This document shows, piece after piece, positions 54,501-64,000 of a stretch of DNA of 64,000 bases; the stretch's first letter is position 1, and the number at the start of each line of letters is the position of its first letter. The stretch covers positions 2,756,501-2,820,500 of the forward strand of contig CP014609.1 in the NCBI GenBank assembly GCA_001586195.1, in the 5' to 3' direction. This DNA is from Solibacillus silvestris (GTDB lineage Bacteria; Bacillota; Bacilli; Bacillales_A; Planococcaceae). A program made the position numbers and the translations under genes. A model generated the notes under the pieces. That model was not told where the DNA came from and searched no databases. It saw only the letters and a list, made by a program, of their open reading frames with translations.

Positions 54501-57500
54501 TTCAATCAGCCTACTGTAAAAGAGCTGGCACAAGCAGTGGACAAAGCAAAGAAAAAAACGCTCGTTGTAATCGACAGACAGCAAGTTAAAAAAATTCCTT
54601 TATCGCATGCACAGCGCAGTTTATGGTTTATCCAGCAGCTGGAGGAATCAAGTGCTTCTTATAATATTCCGCTTGTTTATACATTTGATCAGCCGATAGA
54701 TGTATTAAAACTGATTAAAGCCATTGGTAAAGTGGTAGAAAAACATGCCATTTTACGTACGGTTTATCCTGCAGTGGATGGAGTGCCCTATCAGAAAATC
54801 GTTGAGGATACACCGAAAGTGCTGATTGAGGAAGTGAGCCCTGAAGAGGTGCCGGCTCAAATTAATGCGTGCACTCGCTATGCGTTTGATTTGAAACATG
54901 AACCCGGCTTTCGTGTAACGCTCATTAATACGAACACATTGGTCGTTGTATTCCACCATATTAGTGCTGATGGCTGGTCACTTGCAACATTCACTGAAGA
55001 TCTGCAGCTTGCCTATGAAGGTCATGAGTTAGAGCCGTTAACGATTCAATACCATGACTTTGCGGTTTGGCAGCAAACGCACGGTGTTTATACAGACGAC
55101 AACATTACTTATTGGAAGGAAAAACTGAAGCATGTTCCGGATGAAATTGAGCTTGTCCGGGATGGAAAGCGTCAATTGCAGGTGAAACCAACTAGCGAAA
55201 CATTGACGTTTACAATCGATTCCGCGCTTCACGGACAATTGCAGCAGCTTGCCAAAGATAAACAGGCAACTCTTTACATGGTGCTACAAAGCGGATTCTT
55301 AGCCCTCATGACAAAGCTCGGTGCAGGGGAAGATCTGATTCTCGGTAGTCCAATGGCGGGCCGTGATCAGGAAGAACTGCTGGCAAATGTCGGTATGTTC
55401 ATCAATACGGTGGCGATACGGACGGATACTTCCGGGGACCCTCGTTTCACAAAATTAATGGAACGCGTAAAACGAACATCGATTGAGGCAATGGAGCACC
55501 AATATGTTCCTTTTGACCATATTGTCGAAGCATTAAAACCGACTCGTGTCCCTTCACAGCACCCGATTTTCCAGATTATGTTTACCTTACAGAATACGCC
55601 TCAGCCATCACTTGTAATGGAAGGCCAAAATGCCGACATTCAGCTGCATACGGTTGGGCAGCCAAAATTCGATTTGAATATTGAGATGCGTGAGGAATAT
55701 TTAGCCGAGCAGCCTAATGGCATCGAAGTGCAGGTGGAATACCGAACGGATTTATATGAAGCAAAAACAGTTGTCGCTCTTATGGAACGCTATGTAATTG
55801 TCCTGCAGCAGGCGCTAAACAATCCTGCCATTTCAGAATTGGATGTGCTGTTGGAACAGGAACAGGAAAAAATCCTGCTTGACTGGAATCCGAAAGGCCA
55901 TGTAAGCGATCAAAAAACGATTGCCGAACAATTTGAAGCGATTGTGGAAATGCATCCCGAACGAATTGCTGTCAGTGACGAAAACGAAGAGGTTACTTAT
56001 ACCGATTTGAACCGTAAAGCGAACCAGTTAGCACATCTTTTACTGGAAAAAGGCGTTACATCCGAAACATTTGTCGCACTGTTAATGCGGCGTTCAACCG
56101 ATATGATTGTCAGTATTTTAGCCGTTTTAAAAACCGGCGCTGCCTATGTGCCGATTGATCCGGTTTATCCGCAAGACCGAATTGACTACATTTTAAACGA
56201 TTCAAACCCGAGCTGTTTAATCACTACAGAAGACTTGAAGCCGTCTGTAGAAGCGATGGAAGCTATGGAAGTGCTTGTAATGGAGGAGGTTTCACTTACT
56301 TCATTCCCTGTTAAAAATACGAATCATAACAATCATCCATTTAATCCGGCTTATGTTATCTATACTTCCGGTTCAACAGGCCGACCAAAGGGTGTAGTTA
56401 TTCCGAACCAGAACGTTATCCGCTTACTTGATGCAACAGATGAATGGTTTCATTTTAACGAAAAAGATCGCTGGTCGCTGTTCCATTCCTATGCCTTTGA
56501 TTTTTCCGTATGGGAAATTTGGGGAGCCCTGTTATACGGTGGGGAGCTCGTAATTATCCCGTACAATGTCAGCCGCTCGCCAATCGACTTTTTAGCATTG
56601 CTTGCAGACAAGAAAATTACGGTGCTGAACCAGACACCATCTGCCTTCTATCAGCTCATGACCGTTGATAAAGAGCATGCCGAACTGTCCGAACAACTGG
56701 CACTTCGCTACATTGTGTTTGGTGGGGAGGCACTTAACCTGACGCGTTTACAGGAATGGTATGACCGACATCCGTCAGATGCACCTACCCTTGTGAATAT
56801 GTACGGCATTACCGAAACAACTGTCCATGTCAGCTACTTAAGTTTAAATGAAGAACTGAGCCAGTCACAGGCGAATAGTCTGATCGGCACGGCGATTCCT
56901 GATTTAAATATTTATGTCCTTGATGGGCAGTTAAAACCTGTTCCTCCCGGTGTTGTCGGCGAAATATATGTTTCTGGAGAAGGCTTGGCACAAGGCTATT
57001 TAAACCGCGCTACCTTAACGGCAGAACGTTTTATCGCCAACCCGTATGGAGCTCCGGGAAACCGGATGTACCGTACAGGCGATCTGGCTCGCTGGACGAA
57101 AAACGGCGAACTGGACTATATCGGACGCATTGACCACCAAGTGAAAATACGCGGTTTCCGCATTGAGCTTGGCGAGATTGAACAAGTGATTCTGAAACAT
57201 CCGCAAATCGCACAGGCAGCTGTCATTGCGAGAGAGGATCGAAAAGAAGATGTCCGCTTGGCTGCCTACTATGTTCCGGAGCAAAGCACGGACGTAACAG
57301 AGCAAATGTTGAAAGAATTTGTTTCCCGTTCGCTGCCGGCCTATATGGTCCCTTCAAGCTGCACTTGCCTGGAGCAGATGCCGCTTACCGCCAACGGAAA
57401 ACTGGATACGAAGCAGCTCCCTGCTCCTGTCATTACATTGCAGGAACTTGTATTGCCGAAAACACCGCAGGAAACATTGCTTTGTGAACTGTTCTGCGAA

Positions 57501-58481
57501 GTACTGAATCTGCCACAGGTCGGCACAGAGGACAGCTTTTTCGAACTTGGCGGCCACTCGTTATTAGCCGTACAGCTGATCGGACGCATTCGCGAGGCAT
57601 TCGGTAAAGAGCTGGCAATCGGGCATTTATTTGAAGCACCTACTGTATCCGGACTCGCACATATTCTGCAAAAAGGGAAAGAATCTCAAGCATTGAACAC
57701 CGTACTGCCGTTACGCAGCGGGGAGCAACCAATTTTTGCTGTCCATCCTGCAGGGGGATTAAGTTGGTGCTATGCAGGACTGCTAAAAAATCTGCCGCCG
57801 GAATTTGCCCTATACGGCATTCAAGCAAAAGGGATTGCCGAAGACTGTGAACTTCCGGGTTCTTTAACTGAAATGGTGCTCGGCTATATTGAAGCCATCA
57901 AAGAAATTCAGCCAAAAGGACCTTATCGTCTACTCGGATGGTCACTTGGCGGAAATGTCGTACAGGAAATGGCTGTCCAGCTGGAACGCCAAGGAGAAGA
58001 ACTGTCGCTTCTATGCATTATGGATGCCTACCCGTTCACATTCACCCCGCCAGTGGAGCTGACGGAAGAACAGGAGGCACTTGTCGCACTTCTTGCCCTA
58101 GCCGGGTATGAACCTGACATAGAAGATGAAGTGACACAGGAATATGTAATGAATGCTCTAAAAGCAGAGGGCAGCGCGATTGCAACATTAGATGAGTCGA
58201 CCTTTCTGCGCTTAAAAGAAGTGTATAAAAACTCGATTCAGTTACTGAAAAATCATCAGCCCCAAACGTATGATGGCGATGCTTTATTTTATAAATCTAC
58301 ACTTGTGCCAGATTGGATCCCGGACGTTGATGTTACTTCGTGGAAACCATATATCAAAGGAGAGCTTACACAGATTGATATTGCCTGTCGCCATAAAGAT
58401 ATGTGTCAGTCCATACCATTGAATGAAATCGGCCAAACATTAATCAAGTACTTAGTAAAGGAGAAAAAAATGTATGTCTAA
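51543..58481 (+). CDS. dhbF: Two-module NRPS, DhbF-like (C-A-T-C-A-T-TE), predicted Gly-Thr
   Basis: A 2312-residue synthetase. Order by residue: C1 1-430 (HHLVSD), A1 ~440-935 ([20 protein letters not shown]), T1 Ser ~962 (LGGHSLLAT), C2 ~1020-1450 (HHISADG ~1137), A2 ~1470-1970 ([11 protein letters not shown] ~1606), T2 Ser ~2005 (LGGHSLLAV), TE ~2050-2312 (GWSLGGN ~2132). Residues aligned by eye to the GrsA pocket give D-I-L-Q-L-G-M-I-W for A1 (glycine type) and D-F-W-N-V-G-M-V-H for A2 (threonine type), as in bacillibactin synthetase; the TE would trimerise and cyclise DHB-Gly-Thr. No epimerase domain. Start ATG 51543 follows GGAGG. Confidence 0.93.
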   Translation: MAELRFPLTEAAAGIWYAHHLTESPLYNTAEYLHIHAPIDSTLLLQAVDATIESAVGLHIQCSEEEGSLFQTIPSSVQFHSRQISCSMAEAFQHMQEDVGTLLHLTKDNFVRAILFSVSAEEHFLYLRIHHLVSDAYSFRLLFQQISERYSAMLHHKSFTKQFGDYIQMVEQEVQYRTSDKATADAAYWLSKMQGTEVISLSKKKSGRMGQIILYPSSLSAATWAKLETYSKQLHVNIQEVVTAAVIAYTKRMSQAEDVIVGIPLMNRFGHKSLSVPSTRVNVLPLRATFTTEETFEQLCINVKSFMTEMKQHQLYRQEQLRRDLRLTSDDQLYGPEINFMPFYENYLFGNVEVENKKVVTGPVEDISFNFYSTPNGMQFDLVANSDLYEQTEVERHAARFLQLLELLVDQADTPLFNLPMLLQEEAAIFEAKQGPAIELKNATVYELFKKQMEHMPGATAVQMNDTSISYAELDLLVGRIAHQLKAHDIGLEDFVGICMDRSIEMVAAMLACFKVGAAYIPMDPTYPAERLLYMIEDARPKIVLVNGEVSFIAKGTPIVTLHPSKQIYEPIATCIGQTAYMIYTSGSTGNPKGVVVEMPSLVNFLQAMQHQFTLSEKDNLLAITTISFDISALELYLPLLYGASIHLATKEQVQDPVVMQSLIQQQNVSIMQATPTVWQMIVQYAKDALKGLTVLVGGEALSKSLAQALLEAGATVHNMYGPTETTIWSTCTEIRPQDTPSLGNAIDRTDIYVLDTMLQPVPIGVVGELYIAGDGLARCYHNRPTLTAERFVAHPFASGKRMYRTGDLVVWQEDGSLHYVSRADHQVKIRGFRIELGEIENALEEITSIEQAVVMIREDQPGHKRIVAYVVGNETEEQCRLQLGERLPDYMVPAHFVFMEAFPLTNNGKVDRKELPQPHVSIIAKAKPTTRTEETICTFFENILNLNSVGIDENFFQLGGHSLLATELLLALRKTFAIDLSISVIFNQPTVKELAQAVDKAKKKTLVVIDRQQVKKIPLSHAQRSLWFIQQLEESSASYNIPLVYTFDQPIDVLKLIKAIGKVVEKHAILRTVYPAVDGVPYQKIVEDTPKVLIEEVSPEEVPAQINACTRYAFDLKHEPGFRVTLINTNTLVVVFHHISADGWSLATFTEDLQLAYEGHELEPLTIQYHDFAVWQQTHGVYTDDNITYWKEKLKHVPDEIELVRDGKRQLQVKPTSETLTFTIDSALHGQLQQLAKDKQATLYMVLQSGFLALMTKLGAGEDLILGSPMAGRDQEELLANVGMFINTVAIRTDTSGDPRFTKLMERVKRTSIEAMEHQYVPFDHIVEALKPTRVPSQHPIFQIMFTLQNTPQPSLVMEGQNADIQLHTVGQPKFDLNIEMREEYLAEQPNGIEVQVEYRTDLYEAKTVVALMERYVIVLQQALNNPAISELDVLLEQEQEKILLDWNPKGHVSDQKTIAEQFEAIVEMHPERIAVSDENEEVTYTDLNRKANQLAHLLLEKGVTSETFVALLMRRSTDMIVSILAVLKTGAAYVPIDPVYPQDRIDYILNDSNPSCLITTEDLKPSVEAMEAMEVLVMEEVSLTSFPVKNTNHNNHPFNPAYVIYTSGSTGRPKGVVIPNQNVIRLLDATDEWFHFNEKDRWSLFHSYAFDFSVWEIWGALLYGGELVIIPYNVSRSPIDFLALLADKKITVLNQTPSAFYQLMTVDKEHAELSEQLALRYIVFGGEALNLTRLQEWYDRHPSDAPTLVNMYGITETTVHVSYLSLNEELSQSQANSLIGTAIPDLNIYVLDGQLKPVPPGVVGEIYVSGEGLAQGYLNRATLTAERFIANPYGAPGNRMYRTGDLARWTKNGELDYIGRIDHQVKIRGFRIELGEIEQVILKHPQIAQAAVIAREDRKEDVRLAAYYVPEQSTDVTEQMLKEFVSRSLPAYMVPSSCTCLEQMPLTANGKLDTKQLPAPVITLQELVLPKTPQETLLCELFCEVLNLPQVGTEDSFFELGGHSLLAVQLIGRIREAFGKELAIGHLFEAPTVSGLAHILQKGKESQALNTVLPLRSGEQPIFAVHPAGGLSWCYAGLLKNLPPEFALYGIQAKGIAEDCELPGSLTEMVLGYIEAIKEIQPKGPYRLLGWSLGGNVVQEMAVQLERQGEELSLLCIMDAYPFTFTPPVELTEEQEALVALLALAGYEPDIEDEVTQEYVMNALKAEGSAIATLDESTFLRLKEVYKNSIQLLKNHQPQTYDGDALFYKSTLVPDWIPDVDVTSWKPYIKGELTQIDIACRHKDMCQSIPLNEIGQTLIKYLVKEKKMYV

Positions 58482-58680
58482 CCCTTTTGAACAAGATGAT
58501 CGTGAATACTATGTTTTGCGAAATGCGGAAGAACAGCACTCAGTATGGCCAGCAGTCATCCCTGTCCCTGCCGGATGGGAGGTCGTATATGGCTCTGCGT
58601 TAAAACCATTATGCCAACTCTATATAGAAGAAAATTGGCTGGATATGAGACCTAAAAGTCTGCGTAGTGTTTTAGGATGA
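58474..58680 (+). CDS. MbtH-like protein
   Basis: A 68-residue MbtH protein: MSNPFEQDD start, [13 protein letters not shown] and the end [10 protein letters not shown] with the conserved Trp residues. MbtH proteins bind and activate NRPS adenylation domains. The ATG overlaps the end of the NRPS gene by 8 bp, and its stop overlaps the exporter start (ATGA). Confidence 0.95.
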   Translation: MSNPFEQDDREYYVLRNAEEQHSVWPAVIPVPAGWEVVYGSALKPLCQLYIEENWLDMRPKSLRSVLG

Positions 58681-60044
58681 ATGCACAGCGAGCAGTCATC
58701 CTCGCCCTCTATGTAGTGGCGATGTTCATGGTTTCAATCGACGGAACGATTGTCAATGTGCTACTTCCTACGATTGCCGTTGAATTCGGTGTAACGCCGG
58801 GGGCAACGAACGGAATTAATATCGGCTACCTTGTCAGCATCGCTGTTGCATTGCCTGCTGCCGGCTATTTAAGCAATCGGTTCGGCGTAAAAAGAATGTA
58901 TGTACTCTCTGTCAGTCTATTTACACTCGCCTCTCTTCTTTGCGGATTGGCGGGAAGCTTGCAGGCCCTTATTTTAGCGCGCGTGCTGCAGGGACTGGCA
59001 GGAGGAATCATTACACCGGTCAGCATGACACTGCTGTTTCGGACATTTTCTCCACCGGAAAGACAAAATCTGTCGCGTTCATTAGTATTGCCAATCGCCT
59101 TTGCACCGGCGATTGGCCCCTTAGTGGGCGGACTGTTTTCGGAGTATTTATCATGGAACTGGGCGTTCTTCATTAATATTCCGTTTGGTATCATCATCGT
59201 CCTGATCGGACTTTTTGCATTAACGGAATTTGAGATTTTTAAAGCACCGTTTGATACGAGAGGCTATATGCTCATTGCACTCGGGTTGCCGCTGTTAATG
59301 CTCACACTGAGCCTTATTGCATCAGAAGGTGTTTCCATTACGGTCGTCTTTTGTGCGATTGTCGGGGTATTTTTATTAAGCCGTTTTTATGTATATGAAC
59401 GAAAAATAAAAGAGCCGCTGCTGGATGTGCGTCTGTATGACCAACCGCTTTTCCTTTCATCGAGTCTTGTCGCGATGTGTTCCATGGGCGCCTTGATGGG
59501 GATGCTGTATCTGTTCCCGCTCATGTATCAGTACGCGTACTCGGCTTCTGCTCTGGAAAGCTCACTCATTACGTTTACCGAGGCACTTGGACTGATGGTC
59601 GCATCCAAATTACTGCCTCGAACATCCAAGCGTTTCGGCATGCTGTATACAGTACGTCTCGGTTTGATCGGTACGGTAATGATTTTCTGCTGTATCGCCA
59701 TCCTTGGTCCTTCAGCAAATCCTTGGCTGTTACGCGGCTTGATGTTTGCTATTGGGATATGTTTAGGCCATAGTGTAATCGGTTCGCAACTTTCCGCCTT
59801 TCATCATGTAGCGAAAAGTCAGATGAGCAAGGCGACAACGCTATATAATATGCTTAACCGCATTGGAGCTGCAGTAGGAATTGCACTTGTAGCGATGACA
59901 TTAACCGTGTCTGGTCGTTACTTTTCAGAGATCCTCTCTTATCAGTACGCCCTCGTTGCTACGGTTGTTCTGCTTCTGGCAGGACTCGGCTGTTCTTTAT
60001 TTGCGAAAGAACAGGAAACTATTCTAAAGGGAGAAAAAGCATGA
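58677..60044 (+). CDS. MFS (DHA2-type) transporter, probable siderophore exporter
   Basis: A 455-residue drug/H+ antiporter-like protein with about 14 predicted helices. Antiporter motifs include SIDGTIVNVLLPTIA (helix 1, with the membrane Asp), RFGVKRMYVLS (motif A) and RVLQGLAGGIITPVSMTLLF, with AIGPLVGGLFSEYLSW (motif C-like). Translational coupling at both ends to the MbtH and PPTase genes marks it as part of the siderophore operon and so as the likely efflux pump for the product. Confidence 0.87.
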   Translation: MNAQRAVILALYVVAMFMVSIDGTIVNVLLPTIAVEFGVTPGATNGINIGYLVSIAVALPAAGYLSNRFGVKRMYVLSVSLFTLASLLCGLAGSLQALILARVLQGLAGGIITPVSMTLLFRTFSPPERQNLSRSLVLPIAFAPAIGPLVGGLFSEYLSWNWAFFINIPFGIIIVLIGLFALTEFEIFKAPFDTRGYMLIALGLPLLMLTLSLIASEGVSITVVFCAIVGVFLLSRFYVYERKIKEPLLDVRLYDQPLFLSSSLVAMCSMGALMGMLYLFPLMYQYAYSASALESSLITFTEALGLMVASKLLPRTSKRFGMLYTVRLGLIGTVMIFCCIAILGPSANPWLLRGLMFAIGICLGHSVIGSQLSAFHHVAKSQMSKATTLYNMLNRIGAAVGIALVAMTLTVSGRYFSEILSYQYALVATVVLLLAGLGCSLFAKEQETILKGEKA

Positions 60045-60715
60045 CAACCATTGCCTATTGCAAAATCAACGAGATGCCTACTGATTGGCAACGTTATCTT
60101 CCCTTTTTGGAAAACGACGTGGTGGAGCGGGTTGGACGCATGCGGAAAACGGAAGATCAGTTGCGAACGGTTTGTGCTCATTTACTAACGAAGATGATGT
60201 TGGTGACGACTTACGAAAAGGAATTATCGGAAGTTCGCTTTACCAAAGATTCAAACGGTAAATACCAATTAGGACAAGACCTTCACTTCAATCTCTCCCA
60301 TTCCGGAAATTATGTGGCATGTGCCATTAGTGATTTTCCGGTTGGAATTGATGTGGAACAGCAGGTAACAAGGGACTTCTCCCTCTTTCAAACATTGTGG
60401 AGCGAAGAGGAGAATCATCTCTATAAGCTTCTTGAACAGGAAGCTTTCTATGCCCTCTGGACTGCTAAGGAAAGTTACGGGAAATATAAAGGGTTTGGTT
60501 TACACGATTCTTTAATGGAGGCAACGATTCGGCAAGATGGAACGATTCATCATCCCGCCTCACGTGTAACAGCCCGTACCATTCCTTTTTTCCTTGCACC
60601 TGGTTACAGTGCAGCTGTCTGTTTGGAGGATTCCTTGGAGACCGTAACGCACGCTCAGTGGGCACAAATTGAAACATTTTTCACGAAAAAGATTGCGACA
60701 TATGCGAAAAAATGA
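60041..60715 (+). CDS. 4'-phosphopantetheinyl transferase (Sfp type)
   Basis: A 224-residue Sfp-type transferase that converts apo carrier domains of the NRPS and the free aryl carrier to holo form using CoA. The Mg-binding motif is VGIDVEQ (Asp ~104) and the second motif is LWTAKESYGKYKG (Glu and Lys ~146-150), with HFNLSHSGNYVACA between. The ATG overlaps the exporter stop. It ends the plus-strand operon before a bidirectional terminator. Confidence 0.93.
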   Translation: MTTIAYCKINEMPTDWQRYLPFLENDVVERVGRMRKTEDQLRTVCAHLLTKMMLVTTYEKELSEVRFTKDSNGKYQLGQDLHFNLSHSGNYVACAISDFPVGIDVEQQVTRDFSLFQTLWSEEENHLYKLLEQEAFYALWTAKESYGKYKGFGLHDSLMEATIRQDGTIHHPASRVTARTIPFFLAPGYSAAVCLEDSLETVTHAQWAQIETFFTKKIATYAKK

Positions 60716-60733
60716 GTTAACGAATTAGCATTT

Positions 60734-60769
60734 AAAAGCCTGTAACCAAGTAAAAGGTTACAGGCTTAA
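60734..60769. terminator. Bidirectional intrinsic terminator
   Basis: AAGCCTGTAACC (60736-60747) pairs perfectly with GGTTACAGGCTT (60756-60767), between the convergent PPTase (+) and P450 (-) genes. Confidence 0.85.
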
Positions 60770-60774
60770 TCAAT

Positions 60775-62031
60775 TCATCTTAATACTCGCTGAACATTAT
60801 TAATCATCACTTTGCTTTTAGGCAAGCTTGGGATGCTAACTTTGCTGTAGCTTAAATCCTGTTCCGGGACATCGTACGTCATTTGATTAACTAGGAAATC
60901 TAGACTCACTTTCATCATCTCAATCGTCACCCATTCCCCTGCACAGCGATGGCCTAAATAGTAATCGCCCCCACCTTGCGGAATAAAGCTGAACGGACTG
61001 CCATCCCAGTTTTCAAAACGGCTTGGCTGAAATACTTCGGGATTCCCCCAAATATTCGTATCATGATTCGTTCCGTATAAATCCAATAAAGTTAATGTAC
61101 CCTTTTCAAACGTATAATCCTTCCATGTAAAATCTGCTTTTACTTCCGCAGCGGCAAAAGGGAAGAATGGATAAAAACGGCGCACTTCCTGCACAAACAT
61201 CTGTGCATTTTTCTCGTTGCCGGATTGAAGTTTCTTCCGCTCTTCCGGATAATGATAGGCAGCCAATGCTGAAAAAGTAATATAGACCGCAATCGCTACA
61301 ATCGGCCTTAATATATTGATTACTTCTACAGAAGCGACCTCCTGATCAAGAAGTTTCCCTTCCAAATCACGATGCCATGAAAATGTATACAGTGCTGTGC
61401 CTTCTTCGGGATTCAGTTTCCCGTCGCGCACTTGGTCGATGAGGTTCCCTATCCACTTTTCCACCCGGTTTCGTGCATGTCTGCCAGCCCAGTGCGATGG
61501 ACCAATTGCAGTTGCCGATTCAAACATCGCTCTTAAATCGTCTGCGAGCTTTTTCATGTCCTTTTCTTCCACCGGTACCCCCGCCCACTCACAGGCAGTA
61601 CGGCACATAATTTCCAGCGCTTCCTCGTAAAGAACAACGTCGTCCATCTGCTGCCATTTAGTTAAAGCTGTATCCCACTGCTTCGCGGCAATTTCATTCA
61701 TTTTTTTAAGTCGATCCTGGGACATAATGGACATAAACATCTTTTTCCGGTGCTTATGGGCATCTCCATCCAGTGTCTGTACACCCTTTTTGCCGAATAA
61801 TGTTTCGGCAACACGGTTTGGTGCAACACCTGCCCTTTTAAACTTACTGTTATCGTAAAAAAGGTCGGCCGCTTCCTTTCCGCCCATACAGACCGCCTTT
61901 TTTCCAAGCAATCGTGTTTCGAACAGATCGGAATGAAAGCTTTGTCTTCTATTTAAAATATACAAATAGCCTTCTCTCAGAAGATTCAGGCTGTGGTCAA
62001 TTCCTTCTTCCTTTGGCACCGAATTTGTCAT
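60775..62031 (-). CDS. Cytochrome P450 CYP152 family fatty-acid peroxygenase
   Basis: A 418-residue P450 closely resembling B. subtilis YbdT (CypC, P450-BSbeta), which uses H2O2 to hydroxylate fatty acids at alpha/beta carbons. The heme Cys is in [15 protein letters not shown] (about residue 362), and the Arg that binds the substrate carboxylate lies in [12 protein letters not shown] (about 243), replacing the usual acid-alcohol pair. No redox partner is needed. It has its own ribosome site AAGGAGATG and is separated from the isochorismatase gene by a terminator. Its placement within a siderophore locus is unusual. Confidence 0.93.
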   Translation of the reverse strand: MTNSVPKEEGIDHSLNLLREGYLYILNRRQSFHSDLFETRLLGKKAVCMGGKEAADLFYDNSKFKRAGVAPNRVAETLFGKKGVQTLDGDAHKHRKKMFMSIMSQDRLKKMNEIAAKQWDTALTKWQQMDDVVLYEEALEIMCRTACEWAGVPVEEKDMKKLADDLRAMFESATAIGPSHWAGRHARNRVEKWIGNLIDQVRDGKLNPEEGTALYTFSWHRDLEGKLLDQEVASVEVINILRPIVAIAVYITFSALAAYHYPEERKKLQSGNEKNAQMFVQEVRRFYPFFPFAAAEVKADFTWKDYTFEKGTLTLLDLYGTNHDTNIWGNPEVFQPSRFENWDGSPFSFIPQGGGDYYLGHRCAGEWVTIEMMKVSLDFLVNQMTYDVPEQDLSYSKVSIPSLPKSKVMINNVQRVLR

Positions 62032-62115
62032 CTACTTCATCTCCTTTTGTCTAAAAACATTGTCGGTAACCAATTCCCTGTTTATTCTTCAAAAAAACTT
62101 GCTTCCATTTAAACG

Positions 62116-62151
62116 CAAAAAACAGGCGGTGAAAATTTTCACCACCTGTTC
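62116..62151 (-). terminator. Terminator after the isochorismatase gene
   Basis: On the minus strand AACAGGTGGTGAAAA pairs with TTTTCACCGCCTGTT (one wobble), followed by TTTTTTG. It closes the isochorismate synthase-isochorismatase unit ahead of the P450. Confidence 0.85.
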
Positions 62152-62155
62152 ATTC

Positions 62156-62821
62156 TTATACGAGCTCTGCTTCTGCAGATGCCTCACGCTTTAGCTGGTC
62201 CATAATTTGTGCTGTAGAATAAACTGCCCCACAGCGACCTGCTACATAGTTGATCGCCATTTCATGCTCAGGTTGTGTAAAATCAGCTACTGCATCGGCA
62301 ATGAAAAACGGCTTAATGTCCGACATGAAAGCTTCTCCAGCAGTCATGAGGCAACCGATATGGGCGTAAACCCCACAAATGATTAACTGATCTCGGCCTT
62401 GTTCGTTCATCATTTCCAGTAAATTCGATTTCTTAAATGCACTGTAGCGCCATTTTTTCAATACGATATCGGCCTTGCCTGGCGCCAATTCATCGATTAC
62501 TTTTGTAATGTTCGGATCGTCTTTTAGTCCCGTCCCCCAAAAATCAGTCAGTAATGCGCGTTCTTCTGGGTTTTGATTGCCTGATTGTGCCGTATAGACA
62601 ACCGGAATGCCAAGTTCATCGCATTGTTTTCTAATTACTTTTATATTGGCGATCATTTCACGAACTAATGACGAATCCTTCTCATAATAATCGATAAAAT
62701 ATTGCTGCATATCATGAATGAGTAGGACAGACTTGTTCGGATCGACTTTCCAACCTACTTTATTTTTTGGAAGATTGCTTTCTTTCGGCATTTTATATGA
62801 TGAGATCGCTGGAATAGCCAT
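62156..62821 (-). CDS. Isochorismatase without carrier domain (DhbB/EntB N-domain)
   Basis: A 221-residue hydrolase converting isochorismate to 2,3-dihydro-2,3-dihydroxybenzoate and pyruvate. SYKMPKESNLPKNKVGWKVD, the catalytic Asp in LLIHDMQQYF, Lys in VLKKWRYSAF and CGVYAHIGCLMTAGEAFMSD are all as in DhbB. DhbB and EntB are about 290-310 residues because of a C-terminal aryl carrier; this protein stops after the hydrolase domain (ending AEAELV). The missing carrier is encoded separately at 51283. AAGGAGTG precedes the ATG. Confidence 0.92.
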   Translation of the reverse strand: MAIPAISSYKMPKESNLPKNKVGWKVDPNKSVLLIHDMQQYFIDYYEKDSSLVREMIANIKVIRKQCDELGIPVVYTAQSGNQNPEERALLTDFWGTGLKDDPNITKVIDELAPGKADIVLKKWRYSAFKKSNLLEMMNEQGRDQLIICGVYAHIGCLMTAGEAFMSDIKPFFIADAVADFTQPEHEMAINYVAGRCGAVYSTAQIMDQLKREASAEAELV

Positions 62822-62878
62822 CTAAATCACTCCTTTTTCTTTGTTGGTGAACCCTGTTGTATTTCATATAAATAGTCG

Positions 62879-64000
62879 TTAAATATCCTTCAGCTGCTCT
62901 GTATCGATGCCCATTGCGCGAAGCATTGTCTGGAATTTCGCACCCGTCTCAGCCAATTCTTCTTCAGGCTTCGATTCACTCACAACGCCTGCTCCCGCAA
63001 ATAATCGTAATGAATCGCCTTTTGCCTCTGCGCAGCGAATCGTCACAACCCATTCCCCGTCGCCTTCAGCATCACACCAACCGATTGTGCCTGTAAAGAA
63101 GCCTCGGTCAAACGGTTCAATTTCTGTGATTGCCTGTCTTGCCTTTTCCGTTGGTGCGCCACAAACAGCTGGTGTAGGCTGCAGGGCAATGGCTAAATCC
63201 AACGATGAGATATCCGCTTTCAGGAGCTCTCCTTTAATGACAGTCGAAAGATGCATCATCGTTTCCGTATACACGACTGACGGTTTTTCCGGGACTTCGA
63301 TCGTTTTTAGTAATGGACGCAATCCCTTGACGACTGCTTCCACTACGACCGCATGCTCATGTAAATCCTTTGGAGAAGAAAGCAGTTCCTCTTCACGTCT
63401 TTGGTTCTCTACCGGATCTTCACTTCTAGGTCTTGAACCTGCCAATGGATTCGCGATGGCGTACATCCCTTGTCTTGAAACAAGCAGCTCCGGACTAGCC
63501 CCGATGAGCGAAGCCTTTTGATTTCCGTATTCAATCGGTGCTGCAAACGTATATCCATGTTTGTTTTGATACGCAAGATTACGTAACAGTTGCGGGAGGT
63601 CGATCGGCTCATTGAGACTTACTTCCAGTGAACGTGACAGCACAATTTTATCGAGTTCGCCGCTTCTTATTCTTTCAATGCCTTGCATGACACCTAGCTT
63701 ATAGTGCTCTGGTGATGGATTGGATACGAGCCGATTGACAGTAACTGATGCTGAACCGGACACTGCCCTTTCCTCCTGCTGCAATGATGGTGCGATTTGG
63801 ATAGATTCCGGAACAAGTAAACATGCTTTTTTATAGTAATCAAATGGTACCGCGCCCGTTACGACTGATCGTAGATGTCCTTGTTCTTTAGCCTTCTTCA
63901 GCACGCTCGCCACCCTATCGGACAATCCTTCCATCTGGTTTTGATGTGGTTCACCCGTTGGCACATGCATGTATACACCTTTGCCTAATATCGTTCTTTT
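62879..64000 (-). CDS. dhbC: Isochorismate synthase (DhbC), 5' end beyond the window
   Basis: At least 373 residues of a chorismate-utilising enzyme that makes isochorismate from chorismate. The frame is open to the last base of the window, and an internal ATG at 63970 is unlikely to be the start because upstream codons (ending KGVY) continue the family N-terminus. Visible motifs are the core ERIRSGELDKIVLSRSLEV, GASPELLVSRQG, NPLAGSRPRSEDP, LQPTPAVCGAPTEKA, and FTGTIGWCDAEGDGEWVVTI. It lies 58 bp before the isochorismatase gene. The dehydrogenase DhbA and a Fur box for this unit would be expected just past the window. Confidence 0.92.
   Translation of the reverse strand, partial: KRTILGKGVYMHVPTGEPHQNQMEGLSDRVASVLKKAKEQGHLRSVVTGAVPFDYYKKACLLVPESIQIAPSLQQEERAVSGSASVTVNRLVSNPSPEHYKLGVMQGIERIRSGELDKIVLSRSLEVSLNEPIDLPQLLRNLAYQNKHGYTFAAPIEYGNQKASLIGASPELLVSRQGMYAIANPLAGSRPRSEDPVENQRREEELLSSPKDLHEHAVVVEAVVKGLRPLLKTIEVPEKPSVVYTETMMHLSTVIKGELLKADISSLDLAIALQPTPAVCGAPTEKARQAITEIEPFDRGFFTGTIGWCDAEGDGEWVVTIRCAEAKGDSLRLFAGAGVVSESKPEEELAETGAKFQTMLRAMGIDTEQLKDI

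Overview
The window looks like chromosomal DNA of a moderately AT-rich endospore-former relative (Bacillota, Bacillales), most likely of the Planococcaceae/Caryophanaceae type (Solibacillus, Lysinibacillus or a close genus). This is inferred from Gram-positive ribosome binding sites, the gene families (DUF3243, FadF, CYP152 peroxygenase, bacillibactin-type NRPS) and the intergenic repeats. No rRNA or tRNA gene was seen.

1-16.6 kb is mixed housekeeping: a cut UPF0316 gene, an ATP-grasp ligase, a MITE-like element, a membrane diguanylate cyclase, a second histidyl-tRNA synthetase with a GNAT gene behind a leader-peptide attenuator, a BMP lipoprotein paired with a chemoreceptor, a second chemoreceptor, a DUF3243 protein, a BCCT transporter, an amidohydrolase and the FadF-like iron-sulfur protein. 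Four intergenic regions (near 5.9, 8.8-9.2, 14.1-14.2 and 45.0 kb) carry arrays of the octamer TATTAGAA spaced 20-21 bp, which coding does not explain.

16.6-44.9 kb is a large catabolic island: three acyl-CoA dehydrogenase-type steps or partners, CoA transferase and ADP-forming CoA ligase, two crotonase-fold proteins, hydroxyacyl-CoA dehydrogenase, thiolase, ETF, a luciferase-like flavin monooxygenase, two flavin reductases, a TRAP transporter, a phosphotriesterase/lactonase-like hydrolase, an aldehyde dehydrogenase, SDRs and a stand-alone flavokinase. Its centre is controlled by sigma-54: four well-matched -24/-12 promoters (28770, 36168, 41077, 41880, all minus strand) head four transcription blocks, a PrpR-like enhancer-binding activator lies between two of them, and the sigma-54 gene itself is at 41983-43323. 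I read this as a self-contained sigma-54 regulon for degrading an unknown acid, ketone or cyclic compound through flavin-dependent oxygenation, hydrolysis and beta-oxidation.

45-49.3 kb is a minus-strand operon of two lipoproteins around a two-component system. 49.5-64 kb is a Fur-box-controlled catecholate siderophore locus: DHB-AMP ligase, free-standing aryl carrier protein, two-module NRPS (specificity residues predict Gly then Thr, so a bacillibactin-type product), MbtH, MFS exporter and Sfp-type PPTase on the plus strand. Facing it on the minus strand are isochorismate synthase (cut by the window end), an isochorismatase lacking its usual carrier domain, and a CYP152 fatty-acid peroxygenase.
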